Part shown: positions 22,216 to 34,104 of the stretch, in pieces
Layout: each line of letters opens with the position of its first letter
Position numbering within the stretch: the stretch's first letter is position 1
NCBI GenBank assembly: GCA_951217055.1
Contig: OX578280.1
Span: forward strand, 64,969,313-65,033,312
Reading direction: 5' to 3'
Length of the DNA stretch: 64,000 bases
Source: Gerris lacustris
Taxonomy: Eukaryota > Arthropoda > Insecta > Hemiptera > Gerridae
The notes under the pieces: generated by a model
What the model was told of the DNA's origin: nothing
The model's input: the letters and a program-made list of their open reading frames with translations, nothing else
Databases searched by the model: none
Translations under genes and position numbers: made by a program

Positions 22216-22944
22216 TATATATCTTTATGAAATTTGGTTTCTTAATCGAAAGTAGCCAACAGATGGTACTATATTAATTTGAACTGTCTACGACCTTTTA
22301 TTATTATAAAACATTAAGTGATCCCACTGGGAATCAAATCAGGTCCAAACAACTACACTTTTAATTTCTAGTAGTATTGCATCATTTTTATATTCATGTT
22401 TTTATTTGTCAAATTACAGGTCTAATGGGGCCGAGGAAGCTATAAGCTTTACTAATTGTTACACTTTTTTTGAAAAATGTTTAACGAACAAAGATTCACA
22501 TCAAATGTTAATTTAAATTTTGAACATTATTATCTGTATTTCGTATATATATTTTCTTGAGAGAAGGATTGACCTAATATATATAGGTAAGAATAGATCA
22601 ATACTGTACCTCAATGGTCCAGGAATAGAAACCAGAAATATTGATAGATTCAACATTGATAGCGTTTAGTCTATCTCCTATTCAATTAACTATGGATCAG
22701 ATCAAATTGCTCTCTCTTATATGACACAATGAATTTGAATAAATTATATTTCATACCTAGAATAAACAGAGACATATCTATATTATAGATTTTTCATTGA
22801 TGCCAAAAGTAAAAATATAAATTGTAGTTTTACAGTTGTTTCAAAATAAATATTTTTATCTTCAGGGGTACATACAAGAATGATGAAACCTACCTCCTCT
22901 CGTTAGCGGTGGCCCCTCCCTGGAAAAATTCAAATGGGGCTCAT
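22216..22944. other. AT-rich spacer
   Basis: No gene or repeat recognised. Confidence 0.45.
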
Positions 22945-22949
22945 GCTTG

Positions 22950-24137
22950 TTAGATTGATTTCTTTAAACACAGACTAATGGATTGCTTTCTTTAAACACA
23001 GACTTGTTGGATTGCTTTCTTTAAACACAGACTGTTGGATTGCTTTCTTTAAACACAGACTTGTTGGATTTCTTTCTTATAACAACGACTTGTTGGATTG
23101 ATTTCTTTAAACACAAACTTGTTGGATTGCTTTCTTTAAAGTCATACTTGTGGGATAACTTTCTTATTAGAAAGATTTGTTGGATTGCTTTCTTATAACA
23201 AAGGCTTGTTAAATTGCTTATTTATAACAAAGGCTTGTTGGATTGCTTTCTTTAAAGACAGACTTGTGGGATAACTTTCTTATAACAAAGACTTGTAGGA
23301 TTGTTTTCTTATAACAATGACTTGTTGGATTGCTTTCTTTAAACACAAACTTGTTGGATTACTTTCTTTAAACAATTACTTATTAGATTGCAGTTTTAAA
23401 ATAACTTGTAGGATTGTATTCTTTAAACACAGACTGGTTAACCACGTTCTTGTTGATTGCTTTAATTAAAGGCAGACTTATTTGTTTGCTTTCTTTAAAC
23501 GCAGACTTATTAGTTTGCTTTCTTTAAACGCAGAATTAATAGTTTGCTTTCTATAAACGCAGACTTATTAGTTTGCTTTCTTTAAACGCAGACTTATTAG
23601 TTTGCTTTCTTTAAACGCAGACTTATTAGTTTGCATTCTTTAAACGCAGACTTATTAGTTTGCTTTCTTTAAACGCAGACTTATTAGTTTGCTTTCTTTA
23701 AACGCAGACTTATTAGTTTGCTTTCTATAAACGCAGACTTATGAGTTTGTTGTCATTAAACGCAGACTTATTAGTTTGCTTTCTTTAAACGCAGACTTAT
23801 TAGTTTGCTTTCTTTAAACGCAGACTTATTTGTTTGCTTTCTTTAAACGCAGACTTATTAGTTTGCTTTCTTTAAACGCAGACTTATTAGTTTGCTTTCT
23901 TTAAACGCAGAAATAATAGTTTGCTTTCTATAAACGCAGACTTATTAGTTTGCTTTCTTTAAACGCAGACTTATTAGTTTGCTTTCTTTAAACGCTGACT
24001 TATTTGTTTGCTTTCTTTAAACGGAGACTTATTAATTTGCTTTCTTTAAACGCAGACTTATTAGTTTGCTTTCTTTAAACGCAGACTTATTAATTTGATT
24101 TTTTTAAACGCAGACTTATTAGTTTGCTTTCTTTAGG
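22950..24137 (+). repeat. 29-bp minisatellite, ~41 copies
   Basis: The unit contains TTTGCTTTCTTTAAACGCAG plus ACTTATTAG. Copies before about 23460 are an older, diverged type (TTGTTGGATTGC...ACACAGAC, ATAACAAAGAC variants). Copies after it are nearly uniform (TTATTAGTTTGC...ACGCAGAC). Being 29 bp, it cycles through all three frames and is not coding. Confidence 0.95.
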
Positions 24138-25104
24138 AACATATTTGTTGCTTTGTCTCCTTCATAATTTAATTTACTTAAAAATCTATGAAATTTTCAA
24201 TAAATTATGAGTTTATGTGTATCTGATAGTTTCTCGTGGAAAAATTCGCTAAATTCTACGTTAATAGAAATATATTTAATATTCGTAATTATATATTATA
24301 TGTTTACGAGTTACGAGTAATAATATATAATATAATATATTAACGACATTAATTGTTAAAAAAATGATCTACAAGTAGATTAGATTGCTACTGAATTAAG
24401 TAAATGTAAAAACTAATGAGTCTATCGATGTGTTAAGTAAACTACCAGTTTTCCATAAATCTTATACTGATGTAGTTGGAAGCGGGAAGGATTGTATAAC
24501 CGTATACCCTGTAGTACTTTAAAATATTCACGAGGATCTAAATTTTAAAAAGGTAATCATAAATAAGTTGGAAGAAAATAATGCTTATAAATAAGACTTC
24601 TATAGCTTGGTTTAGAATCTAAAAAGGAAGGAAGTAAGTAACGACATCATAAATATCCAACCAATAAAATCTACTCTTTAAAATAGACAAACAAATATAC
24701 TCAAATAAAATATTGCCCTAGAATTTATCCTTTTGGGTTTTTTTTCCTTATGTAGGTAATAAAATTTTTGTTCCAATATATAACTTGACGTACTTTTATA
24801 TAGCTTTAGAGTTATAATATTTAGAGTAAGCTAAATAGAAATTACAATTTTAAAATTTAATATTAAAGTTATGATAGCAACATGTTCATGTTAGGACGGT
24901 GACATATTGACATATGGATTAACCACACTAAACTAAAACAGGGCTGCCAATGATCTCACAACGTTTTACGCGAGACTTTGCTTATTTTTTACACAAGTAC
25001 TTTTGTTAGGCTTATGATATTGTTTTTGAAAAAAGTTTAAATTAATAATGGACCAACGTGTTAACTGATTTTGATGTCCTATCTAAATCTTATTGAATTC
25101 GTAG
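24138..25104. other. AT-rich spacer
   Basis: Nothing recognised apart from short AT palindromic runs near 24290-24350. Confidence 0.45.
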
Positions 25105-25822
25105 TTTTTAGGGTCCGTAGGCAAAACCAAGGACCCTTACATTTTCCTGCGTGTGTCTGTCCGTCCGTCCTGTCGCCTGCTCTCAGGGCTACACCTTTCG
25201 TCCGATTACTTTGAAATTTGGCATGTATATGTCTTGTATCTACCCACATATATCAAAAATATAGTGACTTAATGAAAATATTTTTCAAAAAAATTAGGGT
25301 AAAAAAACCTAAGGGCTAAATTTTTTTTTTCTACACCGTGAGGGGTATCATATGAAAGGGTACGTCGAGCTGATTACAAAAATATATAATTCTAATTTTA
25401 TAACTTTGATAGGGCGAGCGTAGGCAAGTTTGAAATGGGTGTGAAACGTGCCCCCCCCCCCCCCCTCTATCTCGCTTATGTGAAGTGCAAAAAATCTGAA
25501 AAAATTCCTGAACATTCTTCGACTAAAAGTAAAGATACCACTTTTTTGAAATTCCGAAAAAAATAATATTTTATTTTATATTGACAAAATACGTTTTTTT
25601 TAACTATGGTCTTTTCGTTGTATTGGTTTTAGTCCGGTTCAGTGGCAAAAAAATACTTTATCAGAAGTTTATGTGTTTTGAGAATATCAGACCCATAGGT
25701 TAGTTCAAAGGATGATTTTTAGCATTTTAAAAAACACCATCAATAGGGTACTACTTAAACTATACAGGGTTGCCTACGGACCCTCGCTGTGTGCTGACTA
25801 GCACACACTTGACCTGTTTATT
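25105..25822 (-). mobile_element. GGGTCCGTAGGC repeat element, copy B
   Basis: Inverted counterpart of 17591-18318. It shares both subterminal ends, the GACGGAC/GTCCGTCC tract, a C-run (G-run in copy A), a shortened homopolymer where copy A has poly-A, and the outer AATAAACAGGT. Indels lie mainly in homopolymers, so the copies appear fairly recent. Confidence 0.8.
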
Positions 25823-25875
25823 CAGATATAGGTTCGGAAAATATCAGGACAGACTGACCATAGTAACGAAAGAAT

Positions 25876-26428
25876 ACACAGGGTGGTCCAAAAGTCTCCC
25901 CCCCCCCCCTCTCTCTTAACTTTTGAACGGTTTGAGATAAATTAAAGAAACTTAGGGGATCCCTATCATAAAAGGGAAGTTTGTTTTCATGCAATCGCCC
26001 ACTAGGGGCAACATCCTAGTTTGCCCCCAGGCCACCCAACTTCAAAATTTCAAATTGGAATGTATATTTTTGAAAGCATATTTGGATCTACGGTGAAAAA
26101 TAATAAACTTTTACTTAAAACTATTTTTTCTATCTCCAATATTTTGCCCCCTACGGAGGGGCAAATATAGCAAAATAACCCTGGACATGAATACTTTATG
26201 CATTACATGGAAAATATAAATTGAAAATAAATACAGAAAGAGTTATTCTCGTTTCAAGAAAAGTCTCGTTTTTTACCTAAAGATGTGCCTAAGCTTTTAG
26301 TTCACAAAAATGCAAAAAAGTAAATTTTGTCAAAAAAAATGGACATATCTCCTTTCTGCAATATGTGATTCATAAAATTTTTCAAATTATTATAATATGT
26401 TTGTACAGTTATCATTAAAAAGTGAAAT
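25876..26428 (+). mobile_element. Possible mariner-type left end (CAGGGTGGTCCAAAAGT)
   Basis: CAGGGTGGTCCAAAAGTC at 25879 resembles the CAGGGTG starts of the TA-flanked elements in this window. No right end or transposase motif was found before the 23-bp array, so the extent is unknown. Confidence 0.35.
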
Positions 26429-26718
26429 GATATTATTAATAGTTGATAAATGGTATTATTATTAGTTAATAAATGGTATTATTATTAGTTAATAAATGGT
26501 ATTATTATTAGTTAATAAATGGTATTATTATTAGTTAATAAATGGTATTATTATTAGTTAATAAATGGTATTATTATTAGTTAATAAATGGTATTATTAT
26601 TAGTTAATAAATGGTATTATTATTAGTTAATAAATGGTATTATTATTAGTTAATAAATGGTATTATTATTAGTTAATAAATGGTATTATTATTAGTTAAT
26701 AAATGGTATTATTATTAG
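26429..26718 (+). repeat. 23-bp minisatellite, 12.6 copies
   Basis: One diverged unit, then eleven identical copies of the 23-bp unit starting GGTATTATTATTAG (26452-26704), then a partial unit. Perfect identity means recent expansion or ongoing homogenisation. Confidence 0.97.
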
Positions 26719-27499
26719 AATAATACATATATCATGAATATACCAACAACTGTGTATAATTTTAAAATTATTATTCAGAGATGAAAAGATTTTACACTTT
26801 TTCGTTTCCATGGAGATGCCAGAAAATAGTTGTCCTTTTACTTTGTCTAAGATAAAAATAATATAGAGAAAATGCGACAAAAAATAAGAGAGATATAAAA
26901 AAAAAAAAAAAACGTAGGTGAGGCCAAACATTGCAGAGAATATATTAAACCAATGTATCACTAGGATTCTATAGAGTAAGCAAAAAGCATCCGTGGGCTT
27001 TAGAAAGAAGTAAAGAAAAACTGCATTACTTTACTTGCTTAAGATGAAGTAGGCAAAAGGGTAAAGTATAGGACTAATGGTGTGAGATATGTGTGTGCCC
27101 TTCCCTCTTCTATGTAATACATTTAGAATCTTCCTGATATCACCGACCTTTATTTACTTACATAGGACAAACTTACATAGCCTTAGGGTTTCATATCTTA
27201 CCGAGATCCATTTTTTCACTTAAGTCTTTTTTTAGAGACCCGAACACATTTACTTGGACACTTGTAAAGAACAACCGTGTATTATCTTTTACCCATAAAA
27301 ATCTAAAAGGAAATGGAAACGCAAAGAATAGAATCATCGGTTATTGTTTAGTGTATACAAACCTTTTATTTAGATAAAGATAAGGAGAGAAACACATGCG
27401 CAGTAAGATGTTACCCATGTTAAATAAATTGAAGGTTACCATATTATATCAGTATCTTGACTGTTTCCAACTGATAATTTCTACTGTATATATTACCCT
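26719..27499. other. AT-rich spacer
   Basis: No gene recognised. The small minus-strand frame overlapping the array is hydrophobic by composition only. Confidence 0.45.
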
Positions 27500-29222
27500 T
27501 TTAACATGGATATGTTTTAGCTCTAGGGTACAGAAAAATGTTCTAACACGGATATGTTTTAGCTCTGGGTACAGAAGAATGTTCTAACACGGATATGTTT
27601 TAGCTCTGGGTATACAGAAGAATGTTCTAACACGGATATGTTTTAGCTCTGGGTACAGAAGAATGTTCTAACACGGATATGTTTTAGCTCTGGGTACAGA
27701 AGAATGTTCTAACACGGATATGTTTTAGCTCTGGGTATACAGAAGAATGTTCTAACACGGATATGTTTTAGCTCTGGGTACAGAAGAATGTTCTAACACG
27801 GACATATTTTAGCTCTGGGTACAGAAGAATGTTCTAACACGGATATGTTTTAGCTTTGGGGTACAGAAGAATGTTCTAACACGGATATATTTTAGCTCTG
27901 GGTACAGAAGAATGTTCTAACACGGATATGTTTTAGCTCTGGGTATACAGAAGAATGTTCTAACACGGATATGTTTTAGCTCTGGGTACAGAAGAATGTT
28001 CTAACACGGATATGTTTTAGCTCTGGGTACAGAAGAATGTTCTAACACGGATATATTTTAGCTCTGGGTACAGAAGAATGTTCTAACACGGACATATTTT
28101 AGCTCGGGGTACAGAAGAATGTTCTAACACGGATATGTTTTAGCTCTGGGTACAGAAGAATGTTCTAACACGGATATGTTTTAGCTCTGGGTACAGAAGA
28201 ATGTTCTAACACGGATATGTTTTAGCTCTGGGGTACAGAAGAATGTTCTAACACGGATATGTTTTAGCTTTGGGGTACAGAAGAATGTTCTAACACGGAT
28301 ATGTTTTAGCTCTGGGTATACAGAAGAATGTTCTAACACGGATATGTTTTAGCTTTGGGGTACAGAAGAATGTTCTAACACGGATATGTTTTAGCTTTGG
28401 GGTACAGAAGAATGTTCTAACACGGATATGTTTTAGCTCTGGGTATACAGAAGAATGTTCTAACACGGATATGTTTTAGCTCTGGGTACAGAAGAATGTT
28501 CTAACACGGATATGTTTTAGCTCTGGGTACAGAAGAATGTTCTAACACGGATATGTTTTAGCTCTGGGTACAGAAGAATGTTCTAACACGGATATGTTTT
28601 AGCTCTGGGTACAGAAGAATGTTCTAACACGGATATGTTTTAGCTCTGGGTATACAGAAGAATGTTCTAACACGGATATGTTTTAGCTCTGGGTACAGAA
28701 GAATGTTCTAACACGAATATGTTTTAGCTCTGGGTACAAAAGAATGTTCTAACACGGATATGTTTTAGCACTGGGTATACAGAAGAATGTTCTAACACGG
28801 ATATGTTTTAGCTCTGGGTACAGAAGAATGTTCTAACACGGATATGTTTTAGCTCTGGGTACAGAAGAATGTTCTAACACGGATATGTTTTAGCTCTGGG
28901 TACAGAAGAATGTTCTAACACGGATATGTTTTAGCTCTGGGGTACAGAAGAATGTTCTAACACGGATATGTTTTAGCTTTGGGGTACAGAAGAATGTTCT
29001 AACACGGATATGTTTTAGCTCTGGGTATACAGAAGAATGTTCTAACACGGATATGTTTTAGCTTTGGGGTACAGAAGAATGTTCTAACACGGATATGTTT
29101 TAGCTTTGGGGTACAGAAGAAAGAAGAATGTTCTAACACGGATATGTTTTAGCTTTGGGGTACAGAAGAATGTTCTAACACGGATATATTTTAGCTCTGG
29201 GTACAGAAGGATGTTCCAACAC
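27500..29222 (+). repeat. 41-43-bp minisatellite, ~41 copies
   Basis: The unit contains ACACGGATATGTTTTAGC, then CTCTGGGTACAG, then AAGAATGTTCTA. Variants are +2 (GGGTATACAG), +1 (CTTTGGGGTACAG, CTCTGGGGTACAG) and base changes (GGACATATTTTAGC). The order of variants repeats in blocks (see findings). One unit near 29118 carries an extra AAGAAAG. The flanking edge units are the most diverged. Confidence 0.97.
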
Positions 29223-29234
29223 AAAAATGTGACG

Positions 29235-29360
29235 CTTTTTGGATTCAACAGGAGGTCGATAGGTTTTCATTTATAGTACAATATTTTGACGCTGGGTGAG
29301 CTACAATAATGGACATGCAAAATGTAACGCTCTTAATTTTCGTGCCAGGAAGCTAGAATG
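29235..29360 (-). repeat. Dispersed ~118-bp unit abutting the minisatellite
   Basis: AGGAGGTCGATAGGTTTTCA and ATTTATAGTACAATATTT are the complement of the units at 12781-13012. Confidence 0.7.
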
Positions 29361-29944
29361 TTGTTTGGTTATCACTTGTATTCATTGTAGTACTACATTT
29401 CGTCGATAGAAGTTTTATATTTTATATAAAATGATATGAGAGCTCCTGGCGGACCAAATGGTAATAAAAATAGATTAATATTTCATAATTTCGCACTTTA
29501 AGATTTATCAACGATGTCAATTAGAAGAAATGTATGCTGGTTTTCTACACTTCATGGAAAATCATTGACAAGTCGAAATGTTAATTCAATGACCAAAAAC
29601 ATATCAATGATTCAATTAGTATTTTTTTATTCTATACTCTGTATCATATAACAAATAGGCAGGGGTGAAATAAATAAAAGGTAGATTATTGAAGTTTGCC
29701 ACCAGTTGCTCGATAATTTAGATCTTACCAGAATCTATTTAGTTCTTTTAGTGTTCTTTTTAGTGTCAAATAAATTAAGATTAAGTTAACATGGTGATGT
29801 TAATTCATCAATTTAACATGGTGATGTTAATTCTTAGAATTAATATATTAATGATAATTATTTAAGTTATCATTATTATTTAGTTAAAATAATGATTTTT
29901 TAATAAAAAAGTTCTTATCAGACTTTGAATCTAATTTTATTGAC
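29361..29944. other. AT-rich spacer
   Basis: Has a short direct duplication of TTTAACATGGTGATGTTAATTC-like sequence near 29785-29835. Nothing else is recognised. Confidence 0.4.
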
Positions 29945-30525
29945 TCCACATGTATGTAATTACGTGTCTAGTGCGGAAAGTAGCATTTTGCATGCGTGTG
30001 TAGAGTTTGCACCCGAGCGACAGCGAGGGTAGTAAAACCACTCGAGCAAAGCAAAATGAAGTTATCGCACGAGTTGCGTACCGTACTTTATCTACGGTTG
30101 TTGAATTTTAATAATAAATAAAGAAAAAAAAACTAATAAACTTCCTGTATTCAAGTTTGTATTTCTCTTTTGATAAAGATGACATTAATTCGTTAGTTGT
30201 ATTTTGTGCCAAATTTATTATTTCGAGAGCGTATTATTCTCCTCATTTTCGTCATAATGACATAAATCAATAATTGTTTTTCACTAAAAACTCGATATAA
30301 AAATATAAACAGTTATTTTAATTAAACAAACAGCAAATTAGTTTTGTTAAATGTAAACAAACTCGCTAATCGTGGTTTAAGGTGAAGAATTCTTCTTTTT
30401 TACCGCATTAGGGCTGAAAAAAGAGGAATCATGAAACGCGCATGCGCAATGAATACAAGTACGTAAAGTACGGATCTAAACAGAGATACAATGTTTATAT
30501 TTCGTATCAATTGTAGATAAAAAAA
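29945..30525 (+). repeat. Hairpin repeat, uninterrupted copy
   Basis: Has the GTGCGGAAAGTAGCATTTTGC arm, a centre with GAGCGACAGCGAGG and the GCAAAATGAAGTTATCGCAC arm, then TAAACTTCCTGTAT, TTTTGATAAAGATGACATTA, AAACAAACAGCAAATTAG and AACGCGCATGCGCAATGA. It is the uninterrupted equivalent of 10890-11098 plus 12226-12455, and also matches the inverted 55050-55320. Confidence 0.8.
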
Positions 30526-31149
30526 TAAAAGAGATCCTTGTTAAATATTTTAGTCCATAAATTTAAAAATTCTATTCCAGTATAAAAAACCAATCTCAAT
30601 CCATGGATATAAGCTTAATACTTTCACATGAGGTACATTTAACAAACTCCGAACTTGCTGACTAAGCCCAACTCTTTTATTATACTTCTCTATAAGCCAC
30701 GCTCTTACACTTTATTTTAACATTTATTACAGAGATTACTAAAAGCCTATAAAGATATTCATAAAAGTTAACTGCATAAAACCAGCCTGCTTCGTTTTTA
30801 TAACAACTTTTTCTGTAAACTGTAACGGATTGAAATCCATGAATTTTACTCATCGTGATTCATAGGTGATTATGAAACTCTATGCAGCTATATCCCAGAC
30901 GTAATTATATGTATAGATCAAGGTTATCTCAAGTACTTTGTAATGCCTATAAATTCTAACTATATGGTTCTATTGAAGAAGGGTTTAATTTACAAACTAA
31001 AGGAGAAATAGATTCATAGTGGAGTCAATAAAGAACCAAAATATCCACTTTTCCAACCAAATTACCAGTCATTAGTTAATGATAAAACCATATTTCATAT
31101 TTCTCTCAACATTTCTCATATCCCATAATATATAACATTAATTTGATTT
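30526..31149. other. AT-rich spacer
   Basis: Nothing recognised. Confidence 0.45.
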
Positions 31150-31465
31150 TTTTAAAACATTTAAAAAGCGTTTAACCGGGGATTTTTACTTTTTGTTTTC
31201 GATTTTCAACAAAATCAGATGTATTTTCATCAATATCTCGGTAACTAGATTTTTACTTTTTAGCTGGTGGGATTTTTCTAAATATTTATGCCAAATTTCT
31301 TCAAAATCGGCCCAGTATTTTAGGCTCCATGCGTCTGCACAGCCAATTGACAGACGATAGGCAAACATTATTTTTATAAATTCAGGGCACCTCAAAACGT
31401 GCAAATCCATCCAAAGTTCAGAATTTTCGCGCCATCACAATACTTTCTCTTTATATAAGAAAGTA
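31150..31465 (-). mobile_element. ACTTTCTC-family repeat, truncated copy
   Basis: Read on the minus strand: hairpin ACTTTCTTATATAAAGAGAAAGT, GTGATGGCGCGAAAATTC, GTGCAGACGCATGGAGCCTA, CTGGGCCGATTTTGAAGAAA and CGAGATATTGATGAAAATAC. It ends in the variant tail also seen at 6340-6440. It lacks the B-box segment. Confidence 0.65.
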
Positions 31466-31564
31466 CAAAAGCTAAATTTAAGGCTAAGTTGAGAAAGGGG
31501 TTTTTGGGGTCGTTGATTACAAATAGAGGTGAAAAAACAAAATGGTGGGAAATAGCTGAAACAG

Positions 31565-31757
31565 GGGGCCGGCGTAGCCGAGTGGTAGGTAGCCCTCTCG
31601 ACTATGAAACCAAGATCTAAACTCCAGCTGTGAGTTCGAATCCTAGAGAGGTGAAGACATGTTTTCCACATCGAGTAGATGAGTAAAGTGGCCAGATAAC
31701 CCCATCTTTTAATGACCTAAGCTGTTAAATGGACCCCCCGCCCTCCAAAAAAAAAAC
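31565..31757 (+). mobile_element. tRNA-derived SINE with 12-bp TSD
   Basis: A ~193-bp SINE with a tRNA-like head. A box TAGCCGAGTGG (31575-31585, Leu/Ser-type) and B box AGTTCGAATCC (31633-31643) form an internal Pol III promoter. The acceptor and T stems do not pair well, so it is a SINE head rather than a functional tRNA. It ends in an A-run at 31747-31756. It is flanked by TAGCTGAAACAG (31553-31564) and TAGCTTAAACAG (31758-31769), a 12-bp duplication with one mismatch, as made by LINE-mediated insertion. Confidence 0.85.
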
Positions 31758-31986
31758 TAGCTTAAACAGTATGTGAAAATCATATAAATATATAAGTGGA
31801 AATGATATAATCTGAAGTACTTTGATTCGAACTTAACTTTGAATTAACTTCGAACTTGATTTGAATTTAACTCTCCAAAAAAAAGATAATGTAATAGGTT
31901 TCATCAAAGTGTAAGTATTGACTGGTTCGTTCAAAGTGAGGCGCTTCATTGACTGTACTATCAAAAATTCTGTCCAGCTATTAAGT

Positions 31987-32507
31987 AAACTTTCTCATAT
32001 TCGAGTTCATACTTGATCCATTATTTTCCATCTATTAGTAATTAGTAATGCCCTTTAGAGTTTTCATGATTAAATTTAATTTCTATTGAAAATATCATCA
32101 AAATTTACCATTAAAAATAACTTCTCCCCAGGCGGGGAAATTAACCATACCTTGCGAGTTTATAGAGATTTTTCCAGAAACTAGATTCTTCCTGCTAAAA
32201 CGACTTATATGGAACATAATATATAATGCATATTAAAAGTTTAAAACTTTTGGAGGATGGCTCTCCCCCAAATTCAGAGCTAAAATAAATTTTCTGGTGG
32301 TATGTATAATTTTTCTGAAAATGTTTTTTAAAGTTCATGAAAATCGGCCCAGTAGTTTAGGCTATACGTTCCTGCACAGCTAACCCACATAATTTAGTTT
32401 CAGGGTACCTCCAAAAGCCATCAAAATCTCCAAAAATAAAATTATACCGCCGTCACATTACTTTCTCTTTTATGTATACTACGTATATCGTATATGGGAA
32501 AGTCTCC
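31987..32507 (-). mobile_element. ACTTTCTCATAT-family repeat, full-length copy
   Basis: ACTTTCTCATAT at about 31987 and ATATGGGAAAGT at 32496-32507 are the two ends. Inside, on the minus strand, lie AGTAATGTGACGGCGG, CTGTGCAGGAACGTATAGCC, CTACTGGGCCGATTTTCATG, AGCTCTGAATTTGGGGGAGA and a GGTTAATTTCCCCGCC remnant of the B-box region. It is shorter than 4234-4913 because the CTGT microsatellite is lost. Confidence 0.65.
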
Positions 32508-32820
32508 CACGTAAAAACAAACTTGTGTATTTATCAAATAGACTCCAAAGCAAAAAGTAAAATGTTTTCTGGAAACAGCATGTCTCTTTTAAAAGCATGC
32601 TGCAGGAAAAAGCAAAACAATGCTGTAACCTCGGCCAGAAATCACAAAGAAGGGAGGTGAGAATCAACTGGTGGAAGGAGGTAATCGTGTTAGTAAATAA
32701 TATCGTGTATCTGTACAGCCGTACTCTACACAGCATTGTGTAACCGGTAAAGAGCATTCTAAAATAGTATTCCGTACAAAAACACTGTGGGTGAAGCAAA
32801 TTATTAATCCTCTATCTTTA
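32508..32820. other. Spacer, nothing recognised
   Basis: Overlapping small frames on both strands at 32472-32799 show no known motif and no splice context. Confidence 0.4.
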
Positions 32821-33054
32821 AAGGTCCCCATACACGATCAATCATTTTGCGCAAACCTGATGTCGGGCAAATTTAGGTCATACAGGTTAAACATCATATT
32901 TGCGCAAACATCAAACAGCCCCATTCACGGTCAAAATGTTTGCGCAAATATCAAACAGCCCCATACACGGTCAAAATGTTTGCGCAAATATCAAACAGCC
33001 CCATACACGGTCAAAATGTTTGCGCAAACGTTTTGAACGTGTATGGGACCCTGG
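32821..33054. mobile_element. MITE with internal 40-bp tandem repeat
   Basis: Imperfect inverted ends AAGGTCCCCATACACGATCA and TGAACGTGTATGGGACCCTGG, each followed inward by TTTGCGCAAAC. Between them are three tandem 40-bp units (starts 32912, 32952, 32992) with CAAACAGCCCCATACACGGT and CAAAATGTTTGCGCAAATAT, i.e. the internal units are reiterations of the terminal sequence itself. No TSD is evident and nothing is encoded. Confidence 0.7.
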
Positions 33055-33289
33055 ATTATCTCACTCTAATCCCTATAGCTTTCTAAATATTAACTAGGCA
33101 TCGCGTGGCTCTATCATTGAAGCGAGCGTATTGCAGTGAAATACTGAATATTGAAATTTATTAATCATGAATCATGATGAATGTCATAGTTGAAGATAAG
33201 TGGAAGAGGGTAGTGTGAGGTAGAGTGAGGGTACTCGGTACAAAGCTTTACTTCATTCCTAAACAAACCTATACTCTATAAGAATCTTA
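33055..33289. other. Spacer
   Basis: Nothing recognised. Confidence 0.4.
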
Positions 33290-33840
33290 ACCACTCGTAA
33301 TATTATAAATGTATCACTTTATTACTCAAATACTACTGCTTGTATCACGTTGAAATTTTACATACTTGTTTAAATTGTACTTTAGACGATGTACATGAAG
33401 TTTTATTAAAATCGTTACGTTTGAACGTAAGATATTGGTAAAAAGGTTGGTTTCTCTATTTTAAACGTTTAGGCCCGCTTTAATAGTTTTAGCGATCTTT
33501 ATTAATTCATAGCAGTGTCGTTGTTGGTTTTACTAAAAAATGTTATTTGAAAAAAATGTTCGTCTCATCGAATAGGTGATAATAGATTTTTTTCCCGTCC
33601 TAAAATGCCAATTTTAAATTTGAAGCTCACGTTTACGCGAGCATTGCGCGCGAACTCTTGGACGGATCACGCTGTCCAACAAACTTAGCCTGAGTATTAG
33701 TAAAAGGAAGATGTATACCAAATTTCAACTAAATCGGTCAACTTTTACTCAAGTTATCGTCGGACACGTAAACGTTACACACAGACAGACAGACAAGATG
33801 CATATTTCGTTGAATGTAAGAAGCTCGCTTACGCTCGCTT
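33290..33840 (+). repeat. CCCGGGAGTGAATCC-family repeat, copy b
   Basis: Shares TTAAATTGTACTTTAGACGA, CGTTACGTTTGAACGTAAGA, TTTACGCGAGCATTGCGCGCG and GTATACCAAATTTCAACTAA with copies c and d. It ends differently, with ACACACAGACAGACAGACAA and GCTCGCTTACGCTCGCTTC. Confidence 0.7.
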
Positions 33841-34104
33841 CAATTAATGTGAAATCATTATTTTAATTAATTACTCCTTTAGCTAAATTTTCTATTCTAT
33901 ATTTAATTAAGTTCTGTACCTATGACATAAATTATGTCTATTTTTTCAAAAACAAAAAAATGAATTTTAATGGTATTTACTGCAATACACTAGATGATAA
34001 TTGTAGATATAATTGTAGTTATATATTGTAGTTATATATTGTAACACTAGTAATAAGTACGTACTTTTTACTTATCCTTCAACCTTGTGGTCTAGGAGCC
34101 TAAC

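Noticed and set aside
22950..29222. CRISPR-like array
   Set aside because: Units are contiguous tandem repeats without unique spacers, in a eukaryotic context.
31565..31660. Functional tRNA gene (Leu/Ser-like)
   Set aside because: A and B boxes fit, but acceptor and T stems do not pair, and there is an A-tail with TSD; it is a SINE.
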